Of a stretch of 64,000 nt of DNA, positions 50,814-63,785 are shown one piece after another. The notes below the pieces were generated by a model, which was given only the letters and a program-made list of their open reading frames with translations, was not told the origin of the DNA and searched no databases. This DNA is from Stratiolaelaps scimitus (lineage: Eukaryota > Arthropoda > Arachnida > Mesostigmata > Laelapidae), in the NCBI GenBank assembly GCA_019614645.1, contig JABWDB010000015.1, positions 6,209,501 through 6,273,500 of the forward strand. Reading direction: 5' to 3'. Position numbers and translations under genes: made by a program. Within the stretch, counting starts at the first letter, position 1. Every line of letters starts with the position of its first letter.

Positions 50814-51440
50814 ATCCAATATTTTACTAGTTATTGGTGATATGTATTAACAAGGAATTCAGACGAAAGTTGTTTAGCTCACACTACGGACTGTGCTAAC
50901 TTGCTTGTGGGGCTATTGGACATTCAAAGCGGTCTATTTAGTGTTCTGATATGTATAGTACAATACAAGAAGTCAACAAGGGATTCCTAGGCGATTCGCT
51001 GAGTCTTCGTTTACGGCTGGGGGGCCTCAGCCCAGTGTTTCTCGTATCAGATATTTCTCGGTCCTAATTTCCCCCTATGGCGACGCGTCACTACCGAACC
51101 AATGGCAGGAAGAAAATCCTGCACTTCCAAGGGGGGATCGCCGGCGTGCCACGCGAGCTAGGTACAGTATCCCTTACAGTACACAGAGGAAGGAAACGTC
51201 TGAAAGTCTCCTAATTATTGTTTCCTGCTTTTTTGAAGTTATGATTTGCTATGAACCAAGGTAGTAGTGTACGAAGGCAGCTTGTGGCGCTGTCACAAAT
51301 AGCTTGTGAGCAGGTACATAGGTCACGCATTTTGATTGTTCGTGTTAATCTCAGGTGAATCTCATTGTACTAGGGCAGCTTTCAAAAACCGCTTCACAAT
51401 ATTACAACAGTTTACAAAATTATCACATGATTATAGTTTG

Positions 51441-51442
<2 letters not shown>

Positions 51443-51494
<52 letters not shown>

Positions 51495-51495
51495 T
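51443..51495. repeat. (AT)n microsatellite
   Basis: AT tract with one G interruption. Confidence 0.95.
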
Positions 51496-52082
51496 GCAAC
51501 ACTCGTTACAAATACAAATGTAGTTGTGTCTGTGTGTGCAAACTACAATTTATTTTAAAGTGTACCTACATGTTGAAGCGCTTACGAATTCTAAATTTCC
51601 CGGAAAACGAGGAATTCATTGTTTAGTCGGTTCGTGGCGGCCCCGCCACCATCGATGGGCGCATCGCACGTTTCACAATATGCGACTCCACTTATACGCA
51701 AATCTATACCTGGCTATATTTGCATGACATGGTATGCTTCCGACAGACGTAGCCTAAGCTAAACAATCCGATTGGAACGTATTGGTCTGAGAGTGCCGAT
51801 TCACAATCGATCTGCTGCTGCGGCGCATAGAATTAAAACATTTGTCATTTATTCACCTTTGTCAGATAGATCATCAGAAATAATAAAACAATATAATACA
51901 AATACAATACCTATTTACGCGCACATGTACGTGTTACCGTTAACTACAATTGCGATTGCGCTGATACTCAATAACGTTCGAGTATGCATATATACAATAT
52001 GATCAGGTATACGGTATGCTATATATATATATATATACATAAAGACCGGTGCATAGATTAAGGAATATATAACAGAGAGACT

Positions 52083-53090
52083 CTAGCTGACTGGTATTTT
52101 TGCCAAGCTACCTAAGGATGGGACCAGACGGCAGGAGGCGGTGTGGTATTTATCACAGTTGGCTTCGCATCTCGTGCACCTGCAGTGGTTATCTGGTTCA
52201 TGGAAATCCCGAACGGCACAAAGTTTGTGATGAAAGCCGTGTACGACATAGCGGGTTACAATATGGCGGTTAAAACTGTGCGCCTGTCTCCACTCGGTGC
52301 ATGTCATTGCTCCCGTTTCGAAGAATTTTTTATCGACCTCTGCGAATTTTTGTTGCTAGCATCCGAGGTTGTTCTTGAAGGCCGATATCATCGACAGGTC
52401 GAAACGGTGTAGCAGATCTTTGGTGAACACCGTCTAACGTGCGTAAGACAGTGTCCCTTGGCGCGGCATCGAATGACGCCTTGAAGCCTACAAACACTGC
52501 GTACAGTGGATTCCTCGGTGTGGACTAGGGCCCTCTTGACGTCCTCAATCAGAATCGTGCAGGCGGTTTCTGTGGAGCGATCTCTGCGGAATCCATGCTG
52601 CTCGTACGGGATGGCCCGTATACTTTCCAAGTAATCACACCGTCTCCATATCAGTGGACAGGAGAGCAGCTCATGGCACGCACTCTTGTTCATAATGTCT
52701 CGCCAAGATGATGCTACGGCCGGATCCCCCTTTCCCTTAGGGATAACTAGTAGGTTGGCGTCTATCCACCTTGTTGGGAGCGCGCCCCTCAGCAAGCATT
52801 CGCTGAATAGCACGAACCAGCAAGGGGCAAGGCGGAGGGCACTTTTCAGATGCTCATTACAAACTCTGTCAGGGCCGGAGGCTCTATTATTGCGAAGACT
52901 TCGGAGACCTCGCAAGACCTCCTCGACGGTGAACTCCTGCTGGAGGACGTCTCGTAGCCATGAAGTCGCCCCACATGCCGTCTAGAATTGGCACCTCGCA
53001 GCTGATGGTGTCCAGCGAAGCAAACATTTCTGAGAAATGGTTAATGAGGCTTAGGAGCTGACAGGGCAAGCTGCGGCTCATACCAAGCAA
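52083..53090 (-). mobile_element. Decayed non-LTR retrotransposon (reverse-transcriptase fragment)
   Basis: Read right to left, the minus strand gives a typical LINE reverse-transcriptase N-terminal half in three frames. First comes a segment ending ILDGMWGDFM (to about 52940). After a frameshift comes TVEEVLRGLRSLRNNRASGP, then LPTRWIDANLLVIPKGKGDP, then YEQHGFRRDRSTETAC (about 52580). After a second frameshift near 52510 the motif A region reads YAVFVGFKASFD. In active enzymes this motif carries a catalytic Asp where Gly stands here. No YADD motif, endonuclease or 3' end is recognisable. It is therefore a dead, truncated copy. Confidence 0.8.
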
Positions 53091-53119
53091 ATACCGCTGC
53101 CATATAATAAATCCAGCGT

Positions 53120-54907
53120 CTAATTCGCTATCTGTCGCAATTCCTCAATAAGCGCGCGTTCCTCCGGCGTCCCGTCAGGGAGCTTGCGTATCTCTGTAGA
53201 CAGCCAGCTGTCCATGCCACATGGCGAGCCAACATCAGCTGGCACTACTCCCACGAACGAGCCGTTTTCGAGCCGCTGAGTGTCTACCCTTTGAAAGGTT
53301 CCGTTCACCTCGTCGAGTTTGTCGACGTGCAACTTTCGATTATAAGCGTCAAAATGCACCATGTAGATTTCGCCCCGAACCACCGCCGGCTGCATGTTGA
53401 CATAGTTGGCGACAGCGCTCTGCAGATACGTCGATGTCTCGCGTCCCCACTGTCGAGTTGATAGGTTCAGGGTGGTCATGTGATGGCTGCGAATGGCAGA
53501 CACATAATACCAGAGGAAGAGGGTGCTACCTCGCTGAATGGCGGTGTGCCACGCCACACGACGGCGGCGGCTGTCGTCCACAGCGAGCGACGAGAGATCT
53601 GCCAGCTTCTCCCTGAGTCCCGTCGCCGGATCGATGAGGTCGCCGTTCACCTCGACGATCGGCCGATCCTGACGATGTGATCCCAGGGCGGCGACGGCGG
53701 ACGGCGAAGGACACGCTGCCGCAGGGACCTCTTGGAAAGCGCCAATCGCCGTGTTCAACACGTACATATTCGAGGGGTCCGATTGCATGATGATACGGAG
53801 TACACCGTCGTTCGTCGCGCGTAGATAGTACTTCTCTCTGCCGTACAGCCTCGGCGGCATAAACACATACGTAGGATACAGGGGCCGCTGCCCACCGGGA
53901 CCGACGAAGCTGTACAACGATCGGTTGCTTTGCGTGTACAGCGTATGACCGCTGGCTGTTACCCCGCTCAGGGTCGACGTGTTCATCCAACTTCCATGGG
54001 CTAGCTCCCGCTGAGATTGCCCGAAGACGTTGCACGTTAGCACCAAGCGGCAGGTGTTGTGGGCGCCGTACTGCTTGTTGCCATTCTCATCCTGCTGCCA
54101 AAGCAAGTGACAGTGTACCATTGTGTACTTCCGCTGCCTGAATATCGGCAGCTTCAAATCCCACTTTCTGTTCGACTGTTGCAGTTCGCACAGGTATCTA
54201 GGTCGGCCAAGTGTCTTCTCCAGTAGTTCGACTGTTTGCGGTTGGAGGAACGGAAATCGGATGAGCTCCCTGAACTCGTTGATGTACGGCATCCTGGCTT
54301 CTCGGCCGCTGCGGAGCCAGCTGGTGAGAAATTCAAATACGGAGTCCTCGTGAGGCATTATCAGATCGTCACTTTCGAGGAGATCCCGCATTAGGCCAGC
54401 ATCGACATTAGTCACGAACAAATCGTTTGTCATCAGCGAGCTCAGGTTGTTCACGAGAATGCTCATGGCAAATTGCTGAAGATCGCTTATATAATAGTGC
54501 TTCGCTGTGCGATACACGTCGCCGATGTTCCCTGGGTCAATATTAGCTGCCCCCTGTTCCAGCCACCGCTGAATTAACCCGTCGACCTGGAGATACCGAG
54601 CTGCTATAAATAAGTCCATAGCGTTGCGAGTATCAAGGTCGACGATTCGTTGCTTGTAGATGAAGTCCACAATCAGAGTCATCGTCGCCTTGGAAATATG
54701 TCTCAGCTCGACCCTGCATGAGTCGGTCTCCATCATGTCGGCATCAAAGAGCCCCCTAAAGTAGTCGGAGGCTGTGGCGAGAACGTCCTTGTGCGCTCGC
54801 AAGCTACCGTCAGCACACTCGATTACGAAGTCGCATGGTCTTCGTCCACAGCGAAGCAGGCAGGGAGCTTCGCAAAGTGCATGCGTCAACAAATCCGTCG
54901 CTTCCAT
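53120..54907 (-). CDS. BTB-BACK (kelch-like family) protein, intronless
   Basis: The 595-residue single open frame is close to the usual 550-620 residues of kelch-like proteins. Residues about 20-120 form a BTB/POZ domain (CDFVIECADGSLRAHKDVLA, then FIYKQRIVDL and FIAARYLQVD). Residues about 130-240 form a BACK domain ending in REARMPYINEFRELIRFPFL. In the family these two domains dimerise and bind Cullin-3, and the C-terminal propeller picks substrates for ubiquitination. Here residues 260-590 may be propeller-like but lack the double-glycine and tryptophan signatures of kelch repeats, so a substrate-binding role is uncertain. The start ATG lies in a GGCAATGG context. Absence of introns suggests origin by retroposition or intron loss. 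The gene's 3' end lies 30 bases from the reverse-transcriptase remnant on the same strand. Confidence 0.85.
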   Translation of the reverse strand: MEATDLLTHALCEAPCLLRCGRRPCDFVIECADGSLRAHKDVLATASDYFRGLFDADMMETDSCRVELRHISKATMTLIVDFIYKQRIVDLDTRNAMDLFIAARYLQVDGLIQRWLEQGAANIDPGNIGDVYRTAKHYYISDLQQFAMSILVNNLSSLMTNDLFVTNVDAGLMRDLLESDDLIMPHEDSVFEFLTSWLRSGREARMPYINEFRELIRFPFLQPQTVELLEKTLGRPRYLCELQQSNRKWDLKLPIFRQRKYTMVHCHLLWQQDENGNKQYGAHNTCRLVLTCNVFGQSQRELAHGSWMNTSTLSGVTASGHTLYTQSNRSLYSFVGPGGQRPLYPTYVFMPPRLYGREKYYLRATNDGVLRIIMQSDPSNMYVLNTAIGAFQEVPAAACPSPSAVAALGSHRQDRPIVEVNGDLIDPATGLREKLADLSSLAVDDSRRRRVAWHTAIQRGSTLFLWYYVSAIRSHHMTTLNLSTRQWGRETSTYLQSAVANYVNMQPAVVRGEIYMVHFDAYNRKLHVDKLDEVNGTFQRVDTQRLENGSFVGVVPADVGSPCGMDSWLSTEIRKLPDGTPEERALIEELRQIAN

Positions 54908-57900
54908 TGCCTCGGCGATCTCCGTCGATGATCTGCCTTTGTTGTCCAGTGACAGCTTTGCGTCTCACCTCGACGGTCGGCGCACCCCGGCGGGATACAC
55001 GATCACTTTTGCTTCAGCGTTCAATGCGAATACTATAGCTATTTCTAGCGGTTACCAGCCGCTATTGACACACGTTCAAAGCGTAGATAGATTACAGACA
55101 GCGTATTCGATATGGGTGAATTCCCCCAATTTCGCATGCAACGCCGGTACACACAGGAGAACAGCTGTAGTACAAGCGCTACAAAGCATTTTACGTATTC
55201 AATGCTTCAGTGCTCGAATCGACGACTGTCGTTTGATTGAAGTAGTTAGGAGGGGAATGCGTGCGCGCAATGCGTTTTAAGCTAATGCCTTATTAAACAA
55301 GGTTAAATTTGATGAAAAAGGTCAACTATCTCAATGTTTGCTAGTGTGTAAGTAGGTGCCCATCGGTAGAACGAACATCGGTGAGTGGAACATCGACGTC
55401 GTTATAATGAACCTTCTATTTCGAACGGCGAGACCGGGAGAGGCTGGAAGCTCGGCGAGAGGAGCCGTACGATGCGCAAATTGTTCTGGCGTCACTAGAA
55501 GAACTGAACGGACGATATGATCCGACATCTGTATGCTGCCCAATTTCAGCAACGACGATACTTTTGTACTGAACCTCTGAGAGAATATGTCATAGCGCAT
55601 AGAAGGAGTCCTACACAGAATCCCAGTTCTATCGGTTACCTGTTCGTATTGTGTTATTATTACTATTACCTGTTATTATTATTATTGTTATTATTACCTA
55701 TTCCCCTCTCATTGAGCTCGTTCGCGATTAAGTTAATGATGAAGGTGGTTCATGACGTTGTGCAACCTCATGACAGACTAGAACCGCTACCTAGATAAGA
55801 ATAGCCTGTAGGTGACGGTTTTGTGGTTAATCTTCCGATGCATTCAATTCGCTTCATTATTATTTTTTCTATAAATACATAATTAAATCGCCAGTGACCG
55901 GTATTTAAAAGCGGAATAAGGGGCAACAAGGGATCGACAAAACGTTATAGTAAAATTTTGCTTAAAATCATGAAACGCTGATAGATATGAAGTAAGCTCT
56001 GCAACGCTCGAGGAAAAACGCTCCTCTTTACTCCTCATTTCCTTGTTTTATTTTGAGGCGAACGTCTCTAAGCGAGGATAGTTTACGAGGCCCGAAGGCG
56101 CATGTTACTATCTCATAGCACTCTAACTGCGCAGCTGGGAGTGGTTATACATTCGAGAATGGACGACAGCACCCTCTCCCCTTTTAAGGTACAGTGGAAA
56201 ACGATATCTGTAGGAGTTAACTAAGTCAAATAGCAATTTCAAAAGCACGATTCAATTAATTAGACCATTGAAATCATAATAAGAACACCAATACTAAACC
56301 AAATTTCCGAAAGTGGCGTCCAGCCCTCAGCAGCAAAACATCCCAGGTGTGGCAGCAAGAACAATACGGGGATTACTTTGTATTTTGGGTGGCGGACGCA
56401 TAAAATGGGACCCACACACAATGTATCGAATACCCTTTAACTTTGACGTGAAAACTCTTTAAATGAGATTCGTCGTTAAACTTGAGGGTCGGTTTATCCT
56501 GCTATCAGCTAACCTGCCGACGTTATCCAATTTTAAATTTTCATTTGTGGATAGTGATTCGGGCAGTACCATCCACGCATGTGAGGAGAAGTTCGATAAC
56601 GAACACGATACAAAAAGGATGGCACTTCGTCATCTAATTTGATATACTTACACAGATACATACACGCACACAGTAAAGATTACAGTTCTTTTAGTCAAAC
56701 AATAAACCTTACACACCTTACAGCTTCGCAAATTATCGTTAAAAAGACGAACATTGAAAAATTACGATTGCGCTTTCGATCTATGGATACATTTCGGTAT
56801 CGGCTTGTCTGTCACCGGTTCACAAATGGGCTTCAGAGAGGCGTTACCACGGTGTACGTTACGCCAAAGCAGATCCCGTTTTAATCAACTACGATTTCAC
56901 CCGTGAATAGTAATTGCACCTGGACCATTTGAATATAGTAATCCATTTCATACTGGATATTGAAATCTTTTGTAGAAAGGAAATATTGACAGCAAATATA
57001 GACCTACGATTATGTGATGTGTGGGCCCATACGGCAGCCTTGTGTTAACTGCCAACGAGTGAGAAACATCTCGATTATGGGAGGTACGGAGAGATTGTTG
57101 AAGCTTGGTTCCTCCTCGGGGCTAGCCACAATTAGGTGTACTCACAAGCGGAACCTGCCGCTGCTCCACGTTGCAAAGCTGCTTGCAGATGATAACAGTG
57201 TTTATACAGGTTGAAGCCTTATACGAGGGTACATAGGTAAAACAGGTGCGGGTGCTGAACAGAACGTTTACGTCAAACTTCGATGCGGTACCCGACGTCG
57301 TCCAACAGACGACACCGCCATCAATCAAAGTGGCTACACATGTAGCACCTCCTCGGGGCTACGACATAGTACGGAATGTTATGTCATATCGGTTACAAAG
57401 TCATAATCGTCAATATAGTCGAACAAGGCTAGAAGGCTTGTCCGGCATGTTGGAAGCAGCGTATGTATTTCGATATGGTAGCTAGTTTTGTGCCAACCCA
57501 CACATTATGTCGTGGCTGCACAGGGTAGATCTGTGGCACCTGTCTCACCGATTTCAGCAGGTAAATTAATTACCGGGCATGAGCTGGCCACCATCAACGA
57601 TCTCCTTTTTAGCTAGTCTCGAATTTGACATCGTATATAATAATATAGCATTACCATAAAAGAGTATAAAACTATCCAGGGATGTGAATTGGAAATTGTC
57701 CACCTAGCTCCCTCGGTTAATCAGCGCAACTTTCCGCCACTTCGGATGTGCTGCTGCATTTGCAAGAGAATCGTTGTATACACTCAATCGGAACCCACCC
57801 ATTGGCTACGTTCGCAAAGTTATACCTTTTAAAAATTCGTGACCCGCTTTGTCGGCAATGACACCGAGTTCACAACGCGTTCTCTCTATCTCAAGTGGAT

Positions 57901-59567
57901 GCATAAAGGATTGTCCTATGCTAATCAGTGGAGGTTCACATACGAATCCATGATGTGTCTACCTTCAATTTATGCTGCACATTTCCGGCGATACCTGCGA
58001 ATTTCTCAATGAAGTTATTTACAAAAAATTCAATGAGGCACGTTGCGTCGTTGTCTCAATAATCTAAGTACCACTCGGAGGACGGTAGCTCTTCGTTTGT
58101 GTGTTTACATTATGCTACTGTTTGAAAGCGGCGAAGGAATAATGAAGATGCAAACAAATATAGATACATATGATACATATTGTAAGTCTAAGGTCAGTTT
58201 TAAGATGTTTTCATGCGTTGCATTTATTTAGAGAGAAATAATAATAATCAAGCTGAATAATTATGTTCCCACCGAAAAGCGTTTCCGTTGCCATGTACAA
58301 ACGTATTCAACAGGCCTGTAGATCGACAGCGGGGCTACAAAATATTCTTAATGTTCGATGGAATATTAACGATACTATTAGTACAGTCGATAAATAACAC
58401 ACAATGCTTGTCATGGTATATAGCTTATTATGTTTATTGTTAAACAATGTTAATTAATGTCAGATATACACAGGTGTATATATGCCATTGTCGCCACGAT
58501 TACTGGCTCGACTCTAGTACAGTTATAGGTTTACCATAGGTATTGAAGACCACTGGAAAATGTTCAGTTCTGTGATAAGAATAATAGTACACTTAGTGGA
58601 TGGTCAGTCACTTGGACTCATCTGAGACACCTTGCGAATGTAATTACTCAAACGAAAATAGAGTCAATTTGGTCACAACGAAGTTTCTACACCCACAGTC
58701 GACTGAGTTCGCTAAGTAATTGTTTTATGTAAAGCCTACACACTATGTAGATCATATAAGCTAAGAGCCATTAACCGTCTAATTGTTGCTTTTTCTCTAG
58801 TGTTTGTAGTTGCAAATCGCTTCTATTGACCGGTGAGCTCAATTCGTACGAATCTAGAACAGACTCCTATCTGGATTGAGAGCAGCCGGTGGCCAGCTGA
58901 AGAGCACAGAGCAGCAAGTACTTCTTCTCGTATGGGGCGGACAGACTCTGTGCGAGGTCAATATAGAGAGAGAGGCTTGAGCGACCGGAAATGGTTCAAC
59001 GAAAGAAGAAATGTATAACGCACGAAGCGATGACCACGAACGACGGGCGGGGGGCGCGGGGGCACAGAAGATGATGGCTGTACCTACCTGAGTCGGAGTA
59101 AGTGTAAGGAAGTGATGCGCCTTGTGTATCGGATGTCGTTGGCGACCAACCCCCGATCAGGTCCGACATGAACAGTTTGACCGAGGCTGCCAGGTCATGC
59201 TACCATCGCCGCAGTACCCGAGAGAGGAACATTGAGACGTTTATGTCCAAGTCTGTCGAGTGCTGACGCTGAACGATAAAGGCCACAGTTTCGTCTTGTT
59301 GTATCGATTTCGCTTATGCTCGATTCAACGTATAAGCATCGAGCGTATTTCGTTGGCCGACGTCATCGGGGCCAGTTGGTTGCTGGCGCCGGCCTGGACC
59401 AGACGGAACATCAGGCCGATTTTTGCTGCTACAGCTGCTTCGTGCTTGCGTGGCCTGTTTCGTGACTTTGGACCTGTTTCGGCCTTATTGTAGCTGGCCC
59501 TCTTTTCTTTTTGCTGAATCCCTCCGCTTCAATGTAGGGGATCACATCGAAATTCGGGGGGGGGAGG

Positions 59568-59594
59568 GGCGACTACCATTCAAAGGTAGTCGCC
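59568..59594. repeat. Ten-base-pair perfect hairpin
   Basis: GGCGACTACC at 59568-59577 pairs with GGTAGTCGCC at 59585-59594 around a seven-base loop, just after a G-rich run. Confidence 0.9.
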
Positions 59595-62500
59595 TGTATG
59601 TAGCGTGGCACGACTGTACGACTCTTGAGTCGATGGTGGTGCTGCCGGCTGGCGGCCCATTAAATCTGTACACCTCGCGGATTTGGTCCGTATAGCGGTT
59701 ATTTGCGTTGAGCAATTCGATTCGGCAGCAGTTCCATATACACATTGGACGAGAATTGACAGCGAAGCCCGAGGACTAAGAACGACAAAAAACTTCGCTG
59801 TTATGTATAGGAAAGTATATTGTATCGATTTCGGGTGCCTGTTTATGGCTGGCAAGATGCCACTGAGACGACATCACACGGAAGTTCAACGCAAAAATGG
59901 CCGGTCTGTATATTATGTTTCTAACAGTGGGGTAACTGGATCGTGCCTATCGCACACCGGGCTCAGCGGTTTTTATATTCGCTCCGGTGGTGGTACCCTT
60001 TTACCCACAAACCTCCAGTCTTCCTCTACGTTTGGCTCTGTAGAAAAAGACTGGATCTAGCCGATCGGGCTGGCTCTTCGGATGGCCAAACGGGGCCCCT
60101 CGCTCCGTTGCGCGATCCGGGTCTGATTTCCGTGAACGGCATTGCATACCGGTCTAATTCCGTCTTACCTAGATGCCCTTCGTATGTATCTTAAGCATAG
60201 CCGCATTACGCTTACAGATGAGCGTAAAATATTCTAATAATAATTATACGATAAGCAACGCTCGTATACAACATTTGCAGGTGCTATGTAGAGCGTCTAG
60301 AAATCTGGTCTCGGTACTGGCAAGCCAAAGACCTCGCTCGCTGTGGGACACTAAACTACACAATGCTTCCAAACGTTTACGCCGTCTGCGACGCCGGACT
60401 GACTTCGCCAAACCTAACCCGCAGCAGGGTTTTGTTGACTAAGGGGCCCAGCAACGAGCATATGCAGTAGTTCACATAGAATCTAGCTCAGCTCACCAAT
60501 GAGTCTTGTCGACGACCAGTCAATACGGCTATGAAGGTTCCATAACGCGAAAGAAACGCACAAATTTTCTATATATATATATTTGTATATAATACATATA
60601 TATATATATATATATATGATATATCGATTAATTTATTCCTATATATATATATATATATATATATATCAATCAATAATACACCACGGCGTACACATGTACG
60701 CTACACACATCGACGCACTCACCACCCGATGAAAAGGCACAGCAAGCCCGTCCTCTCGCCTACATCGCCTACGCTCGCACTCCATTAGTTGCTCAGCTAA
60801 TTAGTTGTACCTCGTTGTCTTCGGTATCGCAAGAGTGTAACGTCCCAGTCAGCCTAGCCTAAGCAGTCCTCCTGCGTCTATATAGACGTCCGCATATGTC
60901 GCTCGCTGCGTCTCGTTTATACGTACGAGGCCAAGTGCTCGGCCAGTTTCACCAGAGAAGCTAAAGGCTGGTTCGCGTTATCTCCCACTCTCTCCCGGTG
61001 TCTCCCGGGTTGCTCCAAGCATTTGTCTGAGACCCGTACCTTGCACCGTAAATCGCGAGGGCTACTGACGGTTGCCGGATGCGTTCATTTGCTCGGAAGC
61101 GAGCGAATAGCAGCAAGCGGCTCGAGTGCGAGATGGGCACAGGAGATCGAGACCCATCGAGAGTATTGGGTGGATGGATTTTAGGCGTATATATATTGCC
61201 CTTGTGGCCTAGACAGCTGGACACGATCTTACGCGAACGGACGAACGCAAGCGGGATGTAGAAGCGAAGCCGAGTCGGTGTGGACTTGGGACGGCCCGGC
61301 CACCGTACAAGAATGAAGCGGTGGGATAACCGCGGAATGGGAGAATAAATGGGAGATAAAGGGAAAGCCTGGAAGAACTGAGGGAAAAACGATGTCCCTC
61401 AAGGAAACGTGGCAACGTGGAGGCAGCAGCAGTGGCGGCGGCGCCCAGCCGCTTCCGCATCCTGTGCGGCCATCGCCGGTATGCCGGCACTCAGCTCGGT
61501 GGAGAGACACACAGCTGCTGTTACGGTCAAGCCACGTTGGTTCGAAGGACGTGGCCAAGGACCGCCTCGTCGGTAGATAGTTTGGCAAGCAGGTACAGGA
61601 AACCCGTGTCAATTGATGCAGGGAGAAAACAACATTAGCCCTGGCGGTGCGGCGGTGGCGACGACGCCAACAACAACGACAACAGTGGCAATCCACGGTC
61701 GGTGGATATTTCAGATCTGTGGCCTGAGGATGCTTCCAGAGGGGAGTGAATTTGAAGAAGTCGTCCAGCGGAAGCGAATTACCTTAATATTAACGTGACA
61801 TTATCAAATATGATGTCGTGCTGGTTGTCTGGAATACTGGACCTGCTATTGTATATAACTTTGATTTGTGTTCGTTTGAAGAGCTCTGTTTTGAGTCATT
61901 GATACGCGTCCACAATTAATGTAAGCCATACTGCTGGTTCACTGGCAGCAAAGTTTTAAAGTTGAGCCAAATATTACTTCAATTATTATTGTTATTATTA
62001 TCGTGTTTGCTGGCACGTTATTCGACTGAGTTATTCTACGATCTGCCTGCGGATATTTGGCAGCGACAAAATTCCAATATACTTTCAACAACACAGGCAC
62101 AGGTAACGGGTCCGGTCGTACACGTGCGCACAGAGAATCAGCGAGCTCAATGCGATCGTCTGAATTTGGCACGAACGCCCGAATCGCTGTTCTCCTCTTC
62201 AACGCCACATGGCATTAGGTAAACATTTGCAAGACATCCATCTACACAGAAGTCCTTTGCTAGAACAACAGCTAACTTGACCGCCCCTCCTAGAACAGGA
62301 CGCCGTATCGAACTGGCACACCGCTCGGAAAACTTCCTCCCGCTCGCGGTTTCGATGCGAACAAAAACACAGCTTTTGTGTTCCTCTCCCCCAACTTTCA
62401 TCAGCAGTTCATCGCCGCGGAGGAGCAAGGCGGCGTCGGAAAACAGGCGTCGCGCGCGTTCTCTACCGTTCTCGTGCCGGGTCAACTAACGTCATGTTTT

Positions 62501-63589
62501 CCTGCACGAACCTCCGTTGTGACCGTTGTGCAACCGCTAGATGTCGTTCTGAATTGAAGGCCCTACTCGTGCTTTCTTCTCCGCGCCCTCTGGTGACCCT
62601 CCCCCACTCGTTAGCATTGTTACCCCGTTTTCCAAACCTTTCCAACGCTGAACACACCGACAACACAGCGACCACGGGTCTCGTTCGGCTCGCCGCTTTC
62701 TTGCTTGTGGCTTCGCTGCGGTGTACGATCGCTGTGGTCAGAAGTTGCCCTTCGTCGGGAGAACTCGTAGAAGCGCGCGCAACTTGTTCCGGTGAGAGGG
62801 ATCGTCGGGTTGCAGAGAGCGAATTGCATTGCCCGGGTTTGTTGTTTTTGTTTTCGAGTTCCATTACGCCTATGTCGTTTGCATACGGGCGTACCGGCTT
62901 GCCATCGGCAAATAAAGGAGGCAAGTGGTAAAGGTAAGGGTGTATTGGTTTATGAAAGGAGCTGCAATTTTACAATGGTGTTGAGTACGATGCGTAAATA
63001 AATATCTAGCCTGGCCTGTTTTTCTGGTCGGGCACAATCGGCAAAGTTCGACGTGACCCGTCGGGATAGGTTGCATCGTGAGGCGACACCCGTTTTTGAC
63101 GAGCTCAGTCCGCCCCCAGGTGATCATCAGCACACAGCATCAGCAGCAATTACGCTGTAATTATTAATGATGTAGGCTGCAATTGTTAACGATGCATTGG
63201 GAGCGATTTCGATGTCTCGATCGCTCCTAGCGTTCCGTCACCGTTAGAGGCGTCCCATGACCCTGCATGAATCATGCAATGATGCAAGTTTAAAGGCGAA
63301 ACAGAATGTTCACTATGAACAGTCTGAATAGGTTTGCTGGCTGCGATATTCCCTGCACGGTCTAGACGGTAACGTCAGCAGTACCTACCTAGGGACACAG
63401 CTTATAATGAAGAAGTCGAATTTCGCATTTTCAAATCCTGCCTTTTGCTGACCTCAGGTGTAAAGGTGGGGATGTTTCCCTCTGACATTGCTCGTGGTAA
63501 AACCGCCATACGGACAAGTAGCCAGAAGTATCTGATGGGAGAACGGCTGGAGGCTAGCCGCGTCGGCAAATGCACTCCTTTATTATGGG

Positions 63590-63785
63590 GTTAAACCCAG
63601 CTCTGAGTACCATAAAAATGTATTTTCGTTGGCGGCTGGCCTCTGTCCTTCTTGCCCCCGGGAAATGTCTGGGGGAAAAATCCACACATCCCTAAGGTAT
63701 GGCGCAGGACAACAGGATTTGAATCTGCGGCATCCGGGCTATTCATCCAAGCAGTGCCCCTAGGTACTATCGACGCCACCATCTA
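63590..63785 (-). mobile_element. Possible tRNA-derived SINE
   Basis: Read on the minus strand, a head region starting near 63785 carries GATTCAAATCC, which fits the pol III B-box pattern and has a T-arm-like CAG/CTG pairing around it. An A-box-like TAGTACCTAGGGG lies upstream, but it departs from consensus. A non-tRNA body follows to about 63590. No tail or target-site duplication was found. Confidence 0.25.

Larger units (their letters stand above)
50586..52082. other. AT-rich intergenic DNA
   Basis: Apart from AT microsatellites I see no gene or other recognisable element here. Confidence 0.5.

Noticed and set aside
57111..57360. CCTCCTCGGGGCTA present twice, about 236 bases apart
   Set aside because: Only 14 bases are shared, with no further similarity or structure around them.
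62463..62931. Opposed open frames of about 150 codons on both strands
   Set aside because: Arginine/Ser-rich products without domain features in a GC-rich patch; at most an exon or promoter of an unseen neighbour.
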